Assembly: GCA_031263985.1 (NCBI GenBank) | Contig: JAISER010000056.1 | Location: forward strand, 1-38,880 | Direction of reading: 5' to 3' | Length of the DNA stretch: 38,880 nucleotides | From: Clostridiales bacterium | GTDB taxonomy: Bacteria; Bacillota; Clostridia; Lachnospirales; JAISER01 | Shown here: positions 1 through 8,446 of the stretch, piece after piece | How positions within the stretch are numbered: position 1 is the stretch's first letter | Layout of the letters: each line of letters begins with the position of its first letter | Program-made: the position numbers and the translations under genes | The notes under the pieces: model-generated | The model's input: only the letters and a program-made list of their open reading frames with translations | What the model was told of the DNA's origin: nothing | Database searches by the model: none

Positions 1-1
1 A

Positions 2-1099
2 ATTGATATTATTAGCCAAGCGATCAATCCTAAAACACAAATATGCGTTCCCATGAGCGGTAAAAAATCCGACTTGAAGAAACGCATTTCCGGTGTTTTA
101 GATAGAGGAAGCAAAAAAAGAAGTTTTGCGCTTTTGCTTGTAATGAGCGTATTCACTATCGCGCTAAGCGCTTGCTCTGGTATGAGCTGTCAGGAAAAGC
201 CGGCTCTGTTAAATATAGCTGATTCACAATCGAATACCGTTGATTCTACAGGATTAACGTCAAGTTCACAAGCGCCGGACATATTAAGCGCTGACGCAAG
301 CGCTATTCCTTTTAATAAAAATGTCAATATTCTTGTTGCTGGAATGGACGGCGATGGTGATTTACAAAGCAGGGCTGACACAATTATGGTTGTGCGCCAT
401 AATATTGAAAGCGGGGAAACAAGTTTGCTATCAATTCCAAGAGATACCTATGTGTCTCCGTCGGAAGAAACCTTAACGAAACTGAAAGCGAATTACTCCA
501 ATATTCCTAAAGAAATGAAATTTGGTGAGCTGATCGCGTATGCGGGTGAAAAAGATAAGATGCCAATATTGCGGAATGAAGTAAGCGAATTACTGAATGT
601 TCCTGTCGATTTTTACGTTAAAGTTGATATGTCGGCTTTCAGTATAATTATCGACGCCTTTGGCGGAGTTGAAATGACCGTACCAGAGGGCGGGTTGTAC
701 TATATCGACCCCGCACAGAATCTTGAAATATCTCTTGCGGGCGGCGCTCAAATCTTAGACGGTAAAAAAGCCTTAGAGTTTGTTCGCTATCGTTTAACAT
801 ATAAAAATGGAGATTTAGACAGGATAAATGTTCAGCAAGAGCTAATCTCACAGCTTTATAAAAAGATGTTTGAAGGCGAAAATGTTGTTGAAAAATCACA
901 GGCAATGTTTGACATTTTGACTAAACACACCGAAACCAACTTTACATTAAGCGACTTAATGTCATATTTAAAATACATTCCTAATGTTAAATCGGATAGT
1001 TTGTCGCTTATTGTTTTACCGTGTGAAATGGAATTAATTGGTAACAAATTCTATCTCGTTCCAATTACTAAAGAAGCGGGAAACGTGTTTAGTAAGTAA
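2..1099 (+). CDS. LCP (LytR-CpsA-Psr) family protein, 5' end outside the window
   Basis: LCP proteins act outside the membrane and transfer undecaprenyl-phosphate-linked glycopolymers to the cell wall. The LCP domain begins about residue 95 (counting from the ATG at 53). It shows the typical RADTIMVV stretch, the SIPRDT motif, and the late block LDGKKALEFVRYR followed by GDLDRINVQQ, whose arginines bind the lipid pyrophosphate in characterised members. The frame is open back to base 2 and the ATG at 53 has no ribosome binding site, so the gene very likely starts upstream. Residues just before and after that Met (SDLKKRISGVLDRGSKKR, then a hydrophobic segment ending LSAC) resemble the last cytoplasmic loop and last membrane helix of BlaR1/M56 proteins. 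This suggests an M56-LCP fusion, although LSAC could also be read as a lipobox. LCP assignment is firm; the fusion is inference. Confidence 0.85.
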   Translation: MDIISQAINPKTQICVPMSGKKSDLKKRISGVLDRGSKKRSFALLLVMSVFTIALSACSGMSCQEKPALLNIADSQSNTVDSTGLTSSSQAPDILSADASAIPFNKNVNILVAGMDGDGDLQSRADTIMVVRHNIESGETSLLSIPRDTYVSPSEETLTKLKANYSNIPKEMKFGELIAYAGEKDKMPILRNEVSELLNVPVDFYVKVDMSAFSIIIDAFGGVEMTVPEGGLYYIDPAQNLEISLAGGAQILDGKKALEFVRYRLTYKNGDLDRINVQQELISQLYKKMFEGENVVEKSQAMFDILTKHTETNFTLSDLMSYLKYIPNVKSDSLSLIVLPCEMELIGNKFYLVPITKEAGNVFSK

Positions 1100-1168
1100 A
1101 AATATGACAGATATATAAATATAGTAAGATGTTTTTGAAAAAGTAACGAATTGTGGTAAAATAATCCT

Positions 1169-2024
1169 ATGAGTTATGATAAAAAATATCGGAAAAGAAC
1201 AATAGAATATCATGGAGAAGGACACAGTATCAGGGAAATGGCGAAGCAATAACACGACTGTAAGCGAAGAAGACCTGTTAGCGTATCTAAAAATCAATCC
1301 AGACGCTTACCAATCAGAAATAGGCGAACGCTTCGGCTGCCATCATTATGGCCGCCATCAATCTGTGATTTGCCGGACTCTTAAACGCTTTAATATAACG
1401 CGTAAAAAAAGATGAAGCTTTACAGAGAGCAAGACGCTGAAAAGTCGCCGAATATTTAGAGTCTGTTCAAGATCTCGCTTTTAGCGGATTTTTTGTAATG
1501 ATTTTTCGCCAAACACGGAAGCGCGAACGCCGCGTATTCGAAGAATATACGCAAAGAGCGCTGACAAAGTGTGACGGAAAATAAGCCGAAAAGACGCGAA
1601 ATGGAGATCTTGAACAGGCTCTTAGAACAAATCCGTGATGTTCGACCGGAAAGCGCTGTTTATATTGATGAAACCGGCATCGATACTTTTTTGCGCAGAG
1701 AATACGCTTATTCTAAGCGCGGAGACAAAGTTATTGAGCGAGTTTCCGGTAGGAAATATCGGCGCTTAGGTATTGTCGCCGCTCCAATTTAACGGAACAA
1801 TGGATAGCCGGTTATTTGAGTTTTGGTTTAAAAACTGTCTATTGCGCGAATGTCCTTCTAATTCCGTCATTGTAATGGACAATGACGCTTTTTATCGAAA
1901 GAAACGGCTTATTTCGCTTGCCGAAAGCAATAAACATAAAATAGCGCTCCTACTACCGTATTCCCGGGAATAATCTTATTTTGATAGTTCTGATGATTGT
2001 TTATGTTACTGTTTCAATAGCATT
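1169..2024 (+). pseudogene. IS630-family transposase, broken
   Basis: The start MSYDKKYRKRTIEYH matches copy 2, but an internal deletion causes a stop about 26 codons in. Recognisable remnants follow in different frames: the second helix-turn-helix part (YQSEIGERFGCHHYGRHQ), the first catalytic Asp (YIDETGID), and the second (VIVMDND). The DDE glutamate segment (NPIEKFW in copy 2) is missing. An AAAAAAAG run near 1405 lies where the two reading frames meet. It would join RKKK to MKLYREQ by a -1 shift, as programmed frameshifts do in some IS630 elements. A further missing base at about 1440, the MITE and the deletions make this a clear pseudogene. Confidence 0.85.
1459..1621 (+). repeat. MITE-like repeat A, complete copy inside transposase 1
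   Basis: This is a 163-base non-coding element with inverted ends GAGTCTGTTCAAGATCTC and GAGATCTTGAACAGGCTC (one mismatch). It is flanked on both sides by TTA, so either TA or TTA was duplicated on insertion. The same element sits at exactly the same codon of the second transposase (13280-13441). Rearranged pieces occur at 9711-9893, 12731-12859, 13934-14096 and 33821-33950. The TA target suggests mobilisation by an IS630/Tc1-type enzyme, but the termini differ from those of the host IS630. Confidence 0.85.
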
Positions 2025-2030
2025 CAACAT

Positions 2031-2523
2031 AAAACCGGGCTTGCGCGAGATTCGTCGTCATAAACTTTTCGCTAGTCTTTTGATCGCTTCTAAACGTTGG
2101 AAGTCTCGCGACCTCAACCTTGATGGAAAGATATACCGTTTATTACCATATAGGCTAAATCGACTCTACATTATTACTAATCAACGTTTATCTAAAATAC
2201 CCCAAGCCTTTATTTTCCGAGGAGAACGGATTTAAATTTCATCCACACGTTTTCCCGTCAATATTATGTAAGCGAAGATCATCAATTGTCGCCCGTTGCA
2301 GGCCCAAGGTCGGTCTTTCCGCAAATGGTCTAAACTTCTCGCCTTTACGTCCGCGCTCATATCGTATGCCATAACCTCCCTCCGTATCTCTTGGAGTCAC
2401 CGCTGTTAGCTGGCGTTAAGAATGGGATTTATTAGCGCTAAGAATGGGATGGGGGTTTTGAATAAATATTCAAGTCGCGGCCTTTGCGTTGCCGGATCAG
2501 CGACTTCGTAATGGCGACAAAGG
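2031..2523. other. Gene-poor region with a short direct repeat
   Basis: About 490 bases between the decayed IS and the next ORF. I see no convincing gene on the plus strand. The sequence TAAGAATGGGAT occurs twice (about 2417 and 2440), separated by roughly a dozen bases. One small minus-strand ORF with a good ribosome binding site is listed separately. The rest looks like decayed DNA. Confidence 0.4.
2232..2372 (-). CDS. Possible small protein of 46 residues
   Basis: On the minus strand an ATG at 2372 is preceded by GGAGGGAGG six or fewer bases upstream, a near-perfect ribosome binding site, and opens a 46-residue frame beginning MAYDMSADVKARSLDHL and ending GKRVDEI. The protein is mildly basic with a short hydrophobic stretch (LMIFAYIILTG). 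I recognise no family. It lies in decayed DNA beside an insertion sequence, so it may be the start of a truncated gene. The ribosome binding site is the only strong support. Confidence 0.3.
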   Translation of the reverse strand: MAYDMSADVKARSLDHLRKDRPWACNGRQLMIFAYIILTGKRVDEI

Positions 2524-2793
2524 ATGGAAAAAGAGCGACTGACTTCGACTCAAAAAACTCCAGTCACAATCGCTATATCTCAGATTAATCCGCAAAAATG
2601 TTCCGTGACCGTAAGCGGAACGTTGGGATATTTTTCTTCCGGCAATGGCGGATCTCACCTCTTATACCCCACCATTGTAACGAACGTTGGCGCGACGGCT
2701 ATCGTGCTAGAGCCCAGCTTTACCGGTTACGCCGGCAGCGACTTCTGGTTTTTCGGCGGAAGGGTATCATGGGAAGTCGTAGAATATTATTAA
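2524..2793 (+). CDS. Hypothetical 89-residue protein
   Basis: The ORF encodes an 89-residue, Gly/Thr/Val-rich, probably beta-sheet protein (for example SVTVSGTLGYFSSGNGG, then YAGSDFWFFGG). Composition looks like real protein, but there is no usable ribosome binding site: AAAGG touches the ATG. I recognise no family, and it could be the displaced 3' part of a longer gene. It converges on the minus-strand gene ending at 2804, with 10 bases between the stops. Confidence 0.4.
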   Translation: MEKERLTSTQKTPVTIAISQINPQKCSVTVSGTLGYFSSGNGGSHLLYPTIVTNVGATAIVLEPSFTGYAGSDFWFFGGRVSWEVVEYY

Positions 2794-2803
2794 GTTTCGT
2801 CCG

Positions 2804-4477
2804 TTAAGAGGCGGCCGGCGTTACGCTGAGGTAAGCGCTCAGCGCTTTCAGTTCCTCCGGCGTATAGATATCCCCTTCGCCGTCGCCTTTGCGAAAGCCG
2901 ATCCAGATGAATTTTGTCTCGGCCCGCAAAACCAGCGGTTCTTCTCGCCACGCGTCGGCGACCAGACCGCCCGGTGTCATCGCGTTTTGGTCAATGGGCG
3001 CGCCGGAAAACTCCATGACTGTAAAGACTTGCTCCTTTGGCGCGTCCGCCGTAACGCTTACGGTTTCACCGCCATTGACGCTTAAAAGCGCGTTATACGC
3101 GGCGGCGCGGCTTCCTGCCGCGTCATTATTTACGGAACCTTCCGCGTTCAGATAATGACTTACCGTCCCTGCGGCGGCGCCTGTCGCGATGACGCCCCAT
3201 GTATAGCGCAGCATTGACGGAGCGCTGACGACGGCCAAAGCGTGGCCTTCGCCGTTTCGTACGCTCGGCGAATTGCCCGCGACGAAATGATAGGCCCTCT
3301 CGCTTTTATCGCCGGCGGTCCCGTCCTTGTCGACCGCAGCGACTTGAAGCATGTGTCCGCCGGGTTCCGCTATGTCGGCAATGTCATAGCCTGAGCCTTT
3401 AGCTTCGCCGATATATAGTCCGAAGTCGTATACGTTATATTTCGTCGCGTACCGTGTCTCGCTCCATATGAGAATAGACTGTTCTTCGTCCACGAAGACG
3501 TTTCGCGGGGCTTCGAGCGGTGTAAAAGCGGCGGATTCTTCTTCATCGTCAATGACGGCCGGCGGCGAGGCGTCGTAAAAAACGTCAGTATCTTCCAAGC
3601 GACTTTCTTTGTATCCTTTATAGATGCCTCCGCAGACGCCGATAGCGGCGGCGACGCACGCAGCGACAGTCCAGCGTCGCCTGTATATCGGAATCTTTAT
3701 TTTTAAGGCGGTTTCCCGTACGCTCAGTTCCTTCGAGTAATCCCTGCCGTACACGGATCCGTATGTAATCCGATCGTACAACAGCTTCTTAAAGATTTGG
3801 CCGATAGCCAGACAGTCGCTGAATGCTCCGGATGTTTCCGGTTCCCAGAGATTATAAAAGCGTATCAATGTTTTCAACTCGTAGTTTTCAATGACTTTGA
3901 AGGTTTGTTTTGTGCGATGATTGTACGCCGAAAGGGTCGTTTTGGCGACGGAAGCGATGTCTATAAGCTTTTTTTGAGGTTTTGTCAGGTTTATCCGATT
4001 CGCGTACAAAAAACCCAGACTGAACGTTATGTCATGTGTTAGTATAATTTTTTCATCGCCTATAAAATCAATGACCGATTGAGCGATCGACGATATCGTG
4101 GGGGCGAAAACGGTTTTTTTATCGGTAATTCCCGTAGCCTCAACGCTTTTCGGCGGTATCGATACGCCGGAGTTGATAAGAGTCTGAACATACTCAATGG
4201 GTTCAAAATCCACAAATCTTACCGCAGCCAGCTCGATAATCCGGTCTCGGCTTGGACGTTCCCCTGTCGTTTTCACGCAAATGGTTACAAAGTCTCGTAA
4301 TTTTTGCGCTTCCTCGGACTTTTTTGTAACCGGCGACGATTTAAACAGGGGAATATATCGTTTGTCAGGTTGTTCCGGCGCGGTTTTTGAAATCGGCAAG
4401 TTTACCCTTTTTAGATTCCGCGCTATTTCCTCATAAGCTCGATCGATCATATCACCCGGTTTTTTAGCTTTACGCAT
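2804..4477 (-). CDS. Membrane protein: degenerate DnaQ-like exonuclease domain, TM helix, FN3 domain
   Basis: Residues about 61-235 align with DEDDh 3'-5' exonucleases of the DnaQ/PolC type. They keep the fold landmarks (FVTICVKTTG, the block up to EATGITD, and ILTHDITFSLGFL). The catalytic residues are largely gone: the D and E of the FxDxETTG motif are C and K, and the Asp of the second motif is Ser. The His of the third motif also looks lost, so nuclease activity is unlikely. A single hydrophobic helix follows (about 270-287, after IYRRRW). Then comes an FN3-like domain (about 320-395) and an unassigned C-terminal region. The expected topology is exo-like domain inside, FN3 outside. A consensus promoter (4536-4564) precedes it, and the start has AAAGGGG about 14 bases upstream. 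The architecture is unusual; function unknown. Confidence 0.75.
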   Translation of the reverse strand: MRKAKKPGDMIDRAYEEIARNLKRVNLPISKTAPEQPDKRYIPLFKSSPVTKKSEEAQKLRDFVTICVKTTGERPSRDRIIELAAVRFVDFEPIEYVQTLINSGVSIPPKSVEATGITDKKTVFAPTISSIAQSVIDFIGDEKIILTHDITFSLGFLYANRINLTKPQKKLIDIASVAKTTLSAYNHRTKQTFKVIENYELKTLIRFYNLWEPETSGAFSDCLAIGQIFKKLLYDRITYGSVYGRDYSKELSVRETALKIKIPIYRRRWTVAACVAAAIGVCGGIYKGYKESRLEDTDVFYDASPPAVIDDEEESAAFTPLEAPRNVFVDEEQSILIWSETRYATKYNVYDFGLYIGEAKGSGYDIADIAEPGGHMLQVAAVDKDGTAGDKSERAYHFVAGNSPSVRNGEGHALAVVSAPSMLRYTWGVIATGAAAGTVSHYLNAEGSVNNDAAGSRAAAYNALLSVNGGETVSVTADAPKEQVFTVMEFSGAPIDQNAMTPGGLVADAWREEPLVLRAETKFIWIGFRKGDGEGDIYTPEELKALSAYLSVTPAAS

Positions 4478-4535
4478 AAGGTTAAAATCTCACCCCTTTA
4501 CAGTTTTTACCATATAAAGCGGAACTTGCGCTATT

Positions 4536-4564
4536 ATTTTACATTTCTCGACAGTGTTTGTCAA
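4536..4564 (-). promoter_or_regulatory. Sigma-A-type promoter for the exonuclease-like gene
   Basis: Reading the minus strand, TTGACA (4564-4559) is followed after exactly 17 bases by TAAAAT (4541-4536). Transcription would start near 4529, giving a leader of about 50 bases before the ATG at 4477. Confidence 0.75.
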
Positions 4565-4591
4565 TGGCGATTCATAAACCTTTGGCAACAG

Positions 4592-4664
4592 AGTCGCAAA
4601 GCGCCCTCTGTACATAATGATTTGAACATTATGAATGATTATGCATAGATGGCGCTTTGCGACT
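4592..4664. repeat. Long inverted repeat, 14-bp perfect arms
   Basis: AGTCGCAAAGCGCC (4592-4605) is exactly inverted at 4651-4664. The 45 bases between contain a second inverted pair, CATAATG and CATTATG. The element can form a hairpin or cruciform just upstream of the promoter at 4536-4564. It could be a small MITE, a terminator-like structure or a regulatory hairpin. No homologous copy was seen elsewhere in the window. Confidence 0.6.
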
Positions 4665-4691
4665 GGAAAAACCTATTTTTGCCCAAGCAAG

Positions 4692-4713
4692 AAAAAAGCC
4701 CGTCGCTACGGGC
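4692..4713 (-). terminator. Rho-independent terminator, minus strand
   Basis: On the minus strand a GCCCGT-AGCG-ACGGGC hairpin is followed by six T residues. It would stop transcripts coming from prs (ending at 5080), leaving a 3' untranslated stretch of over 350 bases, or from an unseen small RNA in that gap. Confidence 0.7.
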
Positions 4714-4723
4714 CGTTTCGGTT

Positions 4724-4749
4724 GCGGACCTATCACTTGATAGGTCCGC
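4724..4749. repeat. Perfect 12-bp palindrome with 2-base centre
   Basis: GCGGACCTATCA and its exact inverse are separated by CT. It lies 10 bases from the terminator hairpin, so it may be the first of two tandem stem-loops in a minus-strand transcript, or an operator-like protein-binding site. The surrounding region 4750-5079 shows no convincing gene. Confidence 0.55.
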
Positions 4750-5079
4750 GCAAATATCCTGAAATCCATTTCCATCGTGCGACGCTTGCCGTTATAAATC
4801 TTCATTTCGCTCTTTTGCTCCAAATGCCGTTTAAACCGATATTTAACGCATTTGAACAACAATTAAACTTTATTAAACAACCATTTGAACGCTCCCGCCC
4901 AAATTCATGAAACCGCGCCTTTTTATCCGATTCCCTGTAACTGGTAAATTGGATATCGCGGACCAACTTTCTTCGTTTTCCTTGTCATCCCGCTGTTTCC
5001 CGCCTTTTCCCTCTTTTTCCCACTGACGTCTTCATATCCCACTCTCCACGGTACTTTACAACCGCAGTCAAAACCTCCT

Positions 5080-6036
5080 TTAATCGAACAATTTAGATAT
5101 TGACGATCCTGAATGAATTCTATCTATCGCTGAAGCGAACAACGGCGCAACAGATAATATTTTAACTTTAGGCGATCGCTTTTTCTCCGGCATGGGAATG
5201 GTGTCAAGCGTCACAAGCTCTGATATGGGAGAATTTTCTATAATCTCTATGGCGTTCCTCGTAAAAAGACCATGAGTGCAGCACGCCATAACATCCACGG
5301 CGCCATATTTTTTTATAGCCCGCGCCGCGTTAACTATCGAACCTCCGGTGTCTATCATATCATCCAGCAAAATGGCGATCTTCCCATTAACATCGCCTAT
5401 TACGTTCATGACTTCCGACATGTTAGCCTGAGGACGGCGTTTGTCCACAATAGCGAGCGGAATGTCAAGCCTATCGGCGAACTGGCGCGCCCGCCCGACG
5501 CTGCCGTGATCGGGCGACACAACGACAACGTTCGATTTATCTGGAAATTTGGAGTTGTAATAATTCGACAAAATGCGAACGCCTCGCAAATGATCTACGG
5601 GTATGTTAAAAAAACCTTGCAACTGGTCACAGTGCAGATCCATCGACACCATTCTGTCCGCCCCGGAAGTCGTTAAAATGTCGGCTACCAGTTTAGCCGT
5701 AATCGGATCGCGCGATTTAGCCTTCCTATCCTGACGCGCATAGCCGTAATAAGGCATTACCGCTGTTATGCGCCCGGCGGACGCGCGGCGGCTGGCGTCT
5801 ATCATTATAAGCAATTCCATGAGGTTTTCATTAACAGGCGGACATGTCGGCTGTATTATAAAGACATCGCAACCGCGTACGGGTTCGTTAAAATTAACAG
5901 CGATCTCGCCATCAGAGAATCTCATTACGTTTACATCGCCAAGCCGTATGCCTATTTCTCTAGATATTTCCCTTGCCAGATCTATATTGGCGTTACCGGT
6001 AAAAAGCTTAATGTTTCCCGTGCTTATGAAGTTCAC
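5080..6036 (-). CDS. prs: Ribose-phosphate pyrophosphokinase
   Basis: This cytoplasmic enzyme makes PRPP from ribose 5-phosphate and ATP for nucleotide, histidine and tryptophan synthesis. The 318-residue length is normal for bacterial class I PRPP synthetases. The substrate loops are intact: the ATP-binding region around MPYYGYARQDRK, the catalytic flexible loop with DKRR, and the PRPP-binding loop LLDDMIDTGGS. The metal-binding DLHCDQLQGFF is also present. The start is a GTG at 6036 with GGGAGG six bases upstream. A promoter sits at 6213-6241. It is divergent from flhA; spoVG and glmU, which often accompany prs in Firmicutes, are not seen here. Confidence 0.97.
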   Translation of the reverse strand: MNFISTGNIKLFTGNANIDLAREISREIGIRLGDVNVMRFSDGEIAVNFNEPVRGCDVFIIQPTCPPVNENLMELLIMIDASRRASAGRITAVMPYYGYARQDRKAKSRDPITAKLVADILTTSGADRMVSMDLHCDQLQGFFNIPVDHLRGVRILSNYYNSKFPDKSNVVVVSPDHGSVGRARQFADRLDIPLAIVDKRRPQANMSEVMNVIGDVNGKIAILLDDMIDTGGSIVNAARAIKKYGAVDVMACCTHGLFTRNAIEIIENSPISELVTLDTIPMPEKKRSPKVKILSVAPLFASAIDRIHSGSSISKLFD

Positions 6037-6212
6037 GCTAATCCTCCCGCAAAATACCGTTCGCTAAAATCAAAAAGCGTCCTCTAATGTTTCTAACCTC
6101 CGAAGCGTTTTGCGTCCTATGTAAGAGTTTAATCTCTGAATATACGGCGCGGCGCGCTCGGCGAACGCAACGATGGGCGCGAATTATGTCGCGCCTCCTC
6201 ACAACGACGATT

Positions 6213-6241
6213 ATTATAGCATAACGCGTTAGTATCCACAA
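6213..6241 (-). promoter_or_regulatory. Sigma-A-type promoter for prs
   Basis: On the minus strand TTGTGG (6241-6236) and TATAAT (6218-6213) are 17 bases apart. Transcription would start near 6206 and give a leader of about 170 bases before the GTG of prs. I found no known riboswitch fold in that leader. Confidence 0.75.
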
Positions 6242-6334
6242 GCGCCTCATCATTGCGCCTCTCGAAGCCGCTCGAAGCCCCGAGGTCTTAAGGTTTTGGT
6301 TCGAAGCCTCAGGGCCTCAATATATTTGAAATAA

Positions 6335-8446
6335 ATGAATAGAAAAACGGATTATTATGAAAGATATAACAGAAGGCGTTTGAAGAAGGATGATCTCGCG
6401 GTGAAGCATAAGGAAGTGGCGCTTGGCGTTTTCATTATAGTTATAGTAGCGGTAATAATTATACCAATACCGACGTTTTCGCTCGACTTTCTCATAATGT
6501 TGAACATAGGGCTGTCGATACTGGTGATACTGGACGCGTTATATTCGCGCGAAGCGCTCTCAATGTCGCTTTTCCCTACTGTACTGCTTATAATGACGCT
6601 TTTTCGCATGGCGCTAAACATATCGGCGATAAGGCTGATTCTGGGAAAAGGCTATGCCGGCGCAGTTATAAACGCGTTCGGCTCGTTCGTGGCGGGCGGA
6701 AACATCATTGTAGGTTCGGTGATATTCGCGGTAATAATATTGGTTAATTTTCTTGTAATAACGAAAGGTTCGGAACGCGTGGCGGAAGTCACGGCGCGTT
6801 TCACCCTTGACGCCATGCCCGGCAAGCAAATGGCCATAGACGCGGATTTAAACGCCGGAGTGATAAACGACGACGAAGCTAAAGCGCGCCGCAAAAAGAT
6901 ACAAGACGAGGCTAATTTTTACGGCGCGATGGACGGCGCGAGCAAATTCGTAAAAGGCGACGCCATCTCCGGCCTACTTATAGCTATTATCAATATAATC
7001 GGAGGGCTTACGCTCGGAGTGACGGGCATTGGCGGCGGACCAAAGCTGTCGCTTGCGGAAGCGGCGGAAAAATATTCGATAATGACGATAGGCGACGGGC
7101 TTGTACATCAGCTCCCCGCGCTTTTGATATCCGTCGCGACGGGCATAATAGTAACGAAAACAACGGGCGATGAAGACATTTCATCGTCTATAGCCTCTCA
7201 AATCTTAAACAAACCCATAGCGCTTTATATAACGGGTTTCGTAATGATCGCGCTGGGAGCGCTTATGCCGTTTCCGAGAGCGTTGTTTTTGCCGTTCGGC
7301 GCGGCGCTTATATACGCCGCGAACCGCCGCGCCCGCTTGGATAAAGTCGAAAAAATACGTTCTGAAATTACGGCGGAGGAAGGTGAAGACGCTGTAATGC
7401 GCCGTCCGGAAAACGTCGCGTCGCTTTTGGGCGTAGATCCTATTTTGCTGCTTTTCGGTTATGGCCTGATACCGCTCGTCGATTCAGGCCAGGGCGGCGA
7501 TCTGCTCGACCGCGTAGTGATGATACGCCGTCAAATAGCGGTGGAATTGGGCGCTATCGTGCCGGTAATACGTCTGCGCGACGATATCAATCTAAGCCCC
7601 GGACAATATAAAATACTTATAAAAGGCGTGCCCGTGGCCGGCGGCGAGATAATGTTCGGTCACTATATGGCCATGAACCCGGGCTATGTCGAACGCGAAA
7701 TCGAAGGCATCGAGACCACGGAGCCTTATATGGGCCTGCCGGCCGTATGGATAACCGAAAATCAACGGGAACGCGCCGAATCTTACGGCTACACGGTAGT
7801 GGATCCGCCGTCCATTATAGCGACGCATATGACGGAAATCATACGCTCGAGCCTGCATGAGCTGCTCACGCGCCAAGACACGCAAACGCTTATAGACAAC
7901 GTGAAGGAACGTAACCCCGTGCTGGTGGAAGAACTTATTCCAAAACTGCTCACCGTCGGCGAGGTGCAGAAAACGCTTTCCAATTTGCTTAAAGAAGGCG
8001 TTTCCATACGCGACTTTGTGACGATACTTGAAACGCTGGCGGACTACGCGCCGTCCACGCGCGACATCGACGCGCTTACGGAATACGCGCGGCAAGCGTT
8101 ACGCGGAGCCATTTCCAACAACTATCTTGAAGAAGGCGTAAACAACGTGATAACGCTTGATCCGAAGCTGGAGAGAGAAATCATGGAAAATGTACGCAGA
8201 ACGGAACAGGGTTCTTATTTGGCGCTTGACCCCGAAAAAACGAAACGCATATTTGAAAGCTTAAACAGTGAAACGGCTAAGTTGTCATCCGCCGGACTTC
8301 AGCCTATAGCGCTTACGTCTCCTATGGTGCGTTTATACTTCAAAAGGCTCGTGGAGCAAATAGCTCCAAGCCTTGTCGTATTGTCCTATAATGAAATTGA
8401 CCCGAAGGCGGAAATTCAATCTATTGGGATGGTGAGCATCGCGTGA
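6335..8446 (+). CDS. flhA: Flagellar biosynthesis protein FlhA
   Basis: FlhA is the large inner-membrane component of the flagellar type III export gate. Its C-terminal domains form a nonamer that receives substrates. The N-terminal half holds about eight hydrophobic segments (from about residue 30). The FHIPEP signature region is clear (MPGKQMAIDADLNAG followed by charged residues), and the cytoplasmic domains end at residue 703, a usual length. The ATG at 6335 has no ribosome binding site. A GTG at 6401 has AAGAAGGA ten bases upstream and would give a more usual N-terminus (VKHKEVALGVF), so it may be the real start. The stop overlaps the start of flhF by four bases (GTGA). It begins the motility operon here; no fliP/Q/R or flhB lies upstream. 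Confidence 0.96.
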   Translation: MNRKTDYYERYNRRRLKKDDLAVKHKEVALGVFIIVIVAVIIIPIPTFSLDFLIMLNIGLSILVILDALYSREALSMSLFPTVLLIMTLFRMALNISAIRLILGKGYAGAVINAFGSFVAGGNIIVGSVIFAVIILVNFLVITKGSERVAEVTARFTLDAMPGKQMAIDADLNAGVINDDEAKARRKKIQDEANFYGAMDGASKFVKGDAISGLLIAIINIIGGLTLGVTGIGGGPKLSLAEAAEKYSIMTIGDGLVHQLPALLISVATGIIVTKTTGDEDISSSIASQILNKPIALYITGFVMIALGALMPFPRALFLPFGAALIYAANRRARLDKVEKIRSEITAEEGEDAVMRRPENVASLLGVDPILLLFGYGLIPLVDSGQGGDLLDRVVMIRRQIAVELGAIVPVIRLRDDINLSPGQYKILIKGVPVAGGEIMFGHYMAMNPGYVEREIEGIETTEPYMGLPAVWITENQRERAESYGYTVVDPPSIIATHMTEIIRSSLHELLTRQDTQTLIDNVKERNPVLVEELIPKLLTVGEVQKTLSNLLKEGVSIRDFVTILETLADYAPSTRDIDALTEYARQALRGAISNNYLEEGVNNVITLDPKLEREIMENVRRTEQGSYLALDPEKTKRIFESLNSETAKLSSAGLQPIALTSPMVRLYFKRLVEQIAPSLVVLSYNEIDPKAEIQSIGMVSIA

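Larger units (their letters stand above)
1122..2030 (+). mobile_element. IS630-type insertion sequence, decayed copy 1
   Basis: This copy is closely related to the one at 12860-13933. The left end (TAGTAAGATG, then GTAACGAATTGTGG) matches the left end of copy 2. The right end (CAATAGCATTCAAC) matches the right end of copy 2. Compared with copy 2 it has lost part of the helix-turn-helix coding region near 1247, about 26 bases near 1782, and the segment holding the catalytic Glu near 1968. It also carries a 163-base MITE at 1459-1621. It cannot encode an active transposase. The ends are placed by comparison of the two copies and are good to a few bases. Confidence 0.8.

Noticed and set aside
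1981-2235. 84-codon plus-strand ORF after IS copy 1
   Set aside because: Its first part is the shifted 3' end of the transposase and the rest has no protein-like composition or ribosome binding site.
4629-4862. 77-codon minus-strand ORF
   Set aside because: It spans a palindrome, a canonical terminator hairpin and half of an inverted repeat, so it is non-coding structure.
6038-6253. 71-codon minus-strand ORF upstream of prs
   Set aside because: It overlaps the prs promoter and leader and is Arg/Ile-rich with no ribosome binding site.
7592-8095. 167-codon antisense ORF in flhA, and similar long antisense ORFs in flhF, cheC, the FN3 genes and the Hsp70-like gene
   Set aside because: They are shadows of strong genes, caused by the biased codon use of the sense strand; none has a family or ribosome binding site.
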